9,420 nucleotides of DNA from a bacterium (GTDB lineage Bacteria; Margulisbacteria; Marinamargulisbacteria; SXXA01): contig RGUG01000035.1 in the NCBI GenBank assembly GCA_010027915.1, positions 1 to 9,420 of the forward strand, given 5' to 3'. The notes below the pieces were generated by a model. The model did not search any database. It was given only the letters and a program-made list of their open reading frames with translations, and was not told the DNA's origin. Shown one piece after another: positions 7,506-9,420 of this stretch; the stretch's first letter is position 1; each line of letters begins with the position of its first letter. The translations under genes were made by a program, and so were the position numbers.

Positions 7506-7793
7506 ATGTGGTCCATTGCCTTAAAAATGTTGTTGGGGGACAAGCCCAAGTACTTTGGATTGGTGTTTGGCGTCACATTTGCCAGCTTGTTAATGGGTCA
7601 ACAAGTTTCGGTGTTTATTAGTTTAATGACACGTACCGCCGGCCTCATTTTTGATCTGACAGAAGCCGATATATGGGTCATGGATCGTCGGGTCCGATAC
7701 ATCGATGAACCCGAACCCATCCGAGATATCGAGTTGCCCGTGGTTCGGTCGGTGGAAGGGGTAGAGTGGGCGGTTCCCTTTTATAAAGGGGTT
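7268..7793. repeat. 16-base perfect inverted repeat, arms 7268-7283 and 7778-7793
   Basis: AACCCCTTTATAAAAG at 7268-7283 in the control region is the exact reverse complement of CTTTTATAAAGGGGTT at 7778-7793 inside the permease gene, with about 494 bases between the arms. It extends no further on either side. The coding copy reads Pro-Phe-Tyr-Lys-Gly-Val, so it may be a chance match. Confidence 0.4.
7471..7499 (+). promoter_or_regulatory. Sigma70-like promoter of the exporter operon, predicting a leaderless transcript
   Basis: The -35 box TTGTCA (7471-7476, five of six consensus bases) is followed by a 17-base spacer and the -10 box TATAGT (7494-7499, five of six). Transcription would start near 7506, which is the A of the permease start codon. 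No ribosome binding site precedes that ATG at a usable distance, which fits leaderless translation. Confidence 0.65.
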
Positions 7794-8240
7794 GCCACGG
7801 TTCGCCAACCCGATGGGTTAAGCCAAGTGGTCATATTGGTGGGCATTGATCCGGTGAGTCTGGTGGGATTGGCCAATGACACCTTACAAGGCGATGCCCG
7901 TGTGTTGCTTCAACCCCAAACCGCCATGATCGACAAAAATGGGTATAAATTTATGTGGCCCGGTCAAGACTTTGTGTTGGGACGTGAGTTAGAAGTGAAT
8001 GACCAGCGATTGGTGATCAACGCTATTTGCAATGCCGCCCCTACCCTGACCACTTACCCCACCTTGTATGTCTCTTACACCACCATCACCCAGTTGTTCC
8101 CACAGACCCGAAACCGCCTGCCCTTTGTGGTGGGGTCTCAGTTTGGCTTGAATCCTCGCATTCATGACCTGGAAGGCTTTTTTAATGGAGAAAAATACAT
8201 TGATCAACTATTTTGCCACCCGCACGGGTATCCCCATTAA
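7506..8240 (+). CDS. ABC exporter permease, DevC/FtsX-MacB type, N-terminal part up to a frameshift
   Basis: This encodes the membrane subunit of a tripartite-type exporter, and the frame is 244 residues long. MWSIALKMLLGDKPKYFGLV is typical of the N-terminus of DevC-like permeases, and the first membrane helix covers about 17-41. A periplasmic domain follows (about 45-210), with EADIWVMDRRVRYIDEPEPI and VVILVGIDPVSLVGL as in the family. The start is set at 7506 and not at the longer in-frame 7404, because homologous sequence begins there and the promoter ends six bases before it. After about residue 218 the frame reads unrelated residues and stops at 8240. The remaining FtsX-like part continues in the next frame from about 8150-8165. 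The protein as written lacks three of four membrane helices and would not work alone. Confidence 0.82.
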   Translation: MWSIALKMLLGDKPKYFGLVFGVTFASLLMGQQVSVFISLMTRTAGLIFDLTEADIWVMDRRVRYIDEPEPIRDIELPVVRSVEGVEWAVPFYKGVATVRQPDGLSQVVILVGIDPVSLVGLANDTLQGDARVLLQPQTAMIDKNGYKFMWPGQDFVLGRELEVNDQRLVINAICNAAPTLTTYPTLYVSYTTITQLFPQTRNRLPFVVGSQFGLNPRIHDLEGFFNGEKYIDQLFCHPHGYPH

Positions 8241-8613
8241 CTTTGGTATTACTGTTTTTTTGGGGGTCATTATTGGGGCCGCCATCACCGCTCAAACGTT
8301 TTATTTGTTTGTGGTTGAAAACACCAAGCAGTTTGCCGCCATGAAAGCCTTTGGTGTCACCAATGGTCAATTGTTTCGCTTGGTGATGTTGCAAGCCACG
8401 TTTGTGGGTGTGGTGGGTTACAGCCTGGGCATGGGGTTAACGGCATTGTTTATCCGATCTGTGGGGAATGTCCCTGCTTTTAGGGGACTGACCTTGCATT
8501 GGCAAGTGGTAGCGGGGGCGGCCGTCATGATTACCTTGATTATTGCGATCGCCGTGTCGGTGAGTTTGATCAAAGTGTTTCGGGCCGATCCAGCCATGGT
8601 CTTTAAGGGGTAA
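8164..8613 (+). CDS. ABC exporter permease, C-terminal FtsX-like part after the frameshift
   Basis: The frame holds 149 residues from the first ATG, and similarity begins slightly earlier (open from 8152). It reads MTWKAFLMEKNTLINYFATR and TGIPINFGITV, and has three membrane helices at about 25-50, 72-98 and 113-138. The conserved KQFAAMKAFGVTNGQ lies at 54-68 and the family-typical ending is DPAMVFKG. No ribosome binding site precedes 8164, and the domain makes sense only as the continuation of the gene starting at 7506. The stop TAA shares one base with the ATPase start at 8613. The break is either a real inactivating mutation or a sequence error. Compared with family members as I remember them, the piece joining the periplasmic domain to TWKAF also seems about 15-20 residues short. 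Confidence 0.82.
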   Translation: MTWKAFLMEKNTLINYFATRTGIPINFGITVFLGVIIGAAITAQTFYLFVVENTKQFAAMKAFGVTNGQLFRLVMLQATFVGVVGYSLGMGLTALFIRSVGNVPAFRGLTLHWQVVAGAAVMITLIIAIAVSVSLIKVFRADPAMVFKG

Positions 8614-9323
8614 TGATGACGGCGATTTCACTGGAACAGGTGGGTAAAGTATACCAGTCCGGCGAGGTATCAACCGTTGCCTTAGAACAGGTAACCTTGT
8701 CAATCCCCATGGGGGAACTGTCCATGTTGGTGGGGCCATCGGGATGTGGGAAAACCACCTTGATTTCGATTGCCACCGGTATTTTAACCCCCACGTCGGG
8801 AACCGTTACCACATTGGGGCAGTCACTTGCCAGTATGACGGATACCCAGCGGGTGTTGTTTCGGCGGCAACACATTGGCTTTATTTTTCAGCAATTTAAT
8901 TTGTTATCCACCCTCACTGCCGCCGAAAATGCGGCCATGCCCTTGGTCGCCGCCGGGATGCCCTTGGCCAAAGCCGTCATCAAGGCCAATGCACTGTTAG
9001 CACGCTTGGGGTTGGCCGATCACTGCCACAAATTACCCAAGCAATTATCAGGTGGGCAACAACAACGGGTGGCCATTGCCCGCTCATTGGTGCACGATCC
9101 AGCCTTGATTGTGTGTGATGAGCCCACCGCATCATTGGATGGTAAAACCGGTCGCGAGGTGATGGACATATTGCGATCGGTTGCCAACCATCCCCAGCGG
9201 GCCGTCTTGATTGTCACCCATGACAATCGGGTGTATTCCTTTGCGGATCGCATCTATGACATGGCCGATGGTAAGATGGTGGGGGAATATACCCACGAAA
9301 CCTATTTACATAAGGAGTCATGA
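8613..9323 (+). CDS. ABC exporter ATP-binding protein (DevA/LolD-MacB type)
   Basis: This complete 236-residue ATPase should energise the permease encoded just upstream. Motifs visible are Walker A GPSGCGKT at 41-48, Q-loop glutamine at 93 (IFQQFNLL), signature LSGGQQQR at 145-152, Walker B ALIVCDEP at 164-171, D-loop SLD at 174-176 and switch histidine THD at 202-204. All catalytic residues are present. The length is normal for the MacB/LolD/DevA group. It starts on the last base of the permease stop (TAATG). A second ATG at 8616 is better spaced from the AAGGGG at 8604-8609. It overlaps the next gene by ATGA. The substrate cannot be told; related DevBCA exporters move glycolipids or other envelope molecules. 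Confidence 0.95.
   Translation: MMTAISLEQVGKVYQSGEVSTVALEQVTLSIPMGELSMLVGPSGCGKTTLISIATGILTPTSGTVTTLGQSLASMTDTQRVLFRRQHIGFIFQQFNLLSTLTAAENAAMPLVAAGMPLAKAVIKANALLARLGLADHCHKLPKQLSGGQQQRVAIARSLVHDPALIVCDEPTASLDGKTGREVMDILRSVANHPQRAVLIVTHDNRVYSFADRIYDMADGKMVGEYTHETYLHKES
9312..9317 (+). promoter_or_regulatory. Ribosome binding site of the probable membrane fusion protein gene
   Basis: AAGGAG lies inside the end of the ATPase gene, five bases before the ATG at 9323 (two before 9320). The spacing favours 9323 as the used start and suggests coupled translation. Confidence 0.65.
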
Positions 9324-9420
9324 TGAATCGCCATTGGATTAGCCGTTATAAATTACCCCTCGTCGCCGGTGTTTGCTTGGTTTTGGCCGTGGTGACCGAG
9401 TTCGTGCCGGGCGCGCTCGA
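9320..9420 (+). CDS. Probable membrane fusion protein (HlyD/DevB type), N-terminus only, cut by the right edge
   Basis: The frame starts at ATG 9320 (or 9323), overlapping the ATPase stop by four bases, with AAGGAG at 9312-9317. The ~33 codons give a short basic N-terminus (MMNRHWISRYK) and a hydrophobic helix (LPLVAGVCLVLAVV), which is the usual inner-membrane anchor of periplasmic adaptor proteins. The position directly after a DevC-DevA pair supports an adaptor that links the exporter to an outer-membrane channel. This identification rests on context and topology only. The last ~9 codons (from about 9391) all end in G or C, unlike the preceding ones, so even this short piece may cross a junction. 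Confidence 0.6.
   Translation, partial: MMNRHWISRYKLPLVAGVCLVLAVVTEFVPGAL

Noticed and set aside
1..9420. CRISPR arrays, tRNA or rRNA genes, transposases, attachment sites
   Set aside because: No regularly spaced repeats, RNA-gene motifs, recombinase motifs or terminal repeats were seen on reading both strands.

Overview
The window is a mosaic of at least two compositions. Positions 1 to about 690 are GC-rich (77% in the first 60 bases, counted by hand) and hold the start of a leftward acyltransferase gene. From about 700 to 9390 the GC content is near 50% with a different codon style, and all the intact genes lie there. The last ~30 bases look GC-rich again. The central block has two truncated genes exactly at its edges, a FliF-domain gene on the left and a membrane fusion protein gene on the right. 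It may therefore be an assembly chimera or a foreign insert.

The central block comes from a diderm (Gram-negative type) bacterium, because it encodes an outer-membrane usher, a periplasmic chaperone and a tripartite-type ABC exporter. Two copies of the cyanobacterial-type octamer GCGATCGC, together with a DevC/DevA-like exporter, make a relative of Cyanobacteria or Vampirovibrionia thinkable. This is weak evidence and no taxon is claimed.

Leftward operon, 7170 down to about 700, in order of transcription: an exported beta-barrel-like, coiled-coil and TPR protein; a pilus chaperone; a fimbrial usher that overlaps the chaperone gene; a two-domain spore-coat-U (SCPU) type subunit that overlaps the usher; and, after an 87 bp gap, a membrane-anchored protein resembling the C-terminal domain of the flagellar M-ring protein FliF. 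The middle three genes form an archaic (Csu-like) chaperone-usher pilus set. The first and last genes are not standard parts of such loci. No separate short major pilin is seen.

Rightward operon, 7506 to the right edge: an ABC exporter permease of the DevC/FtsX-MacB type, broken by a frameshift near 8150-8170; its ATPase (complete, with all motifs); and the first ~33 codons of a probable HlyD/DevB-type membrane fusion protein. The genes are coupled by 1-4 bp overlaps. The permease start sits directly after a good sigma70-like promoter, which predicts a leaderless transcript.

The two operons diverge from a ~335 bp control region that contains short repeats and one clear promoter. No RNA genes, CRISPR arrays, transposases or convincing terminators were seen.
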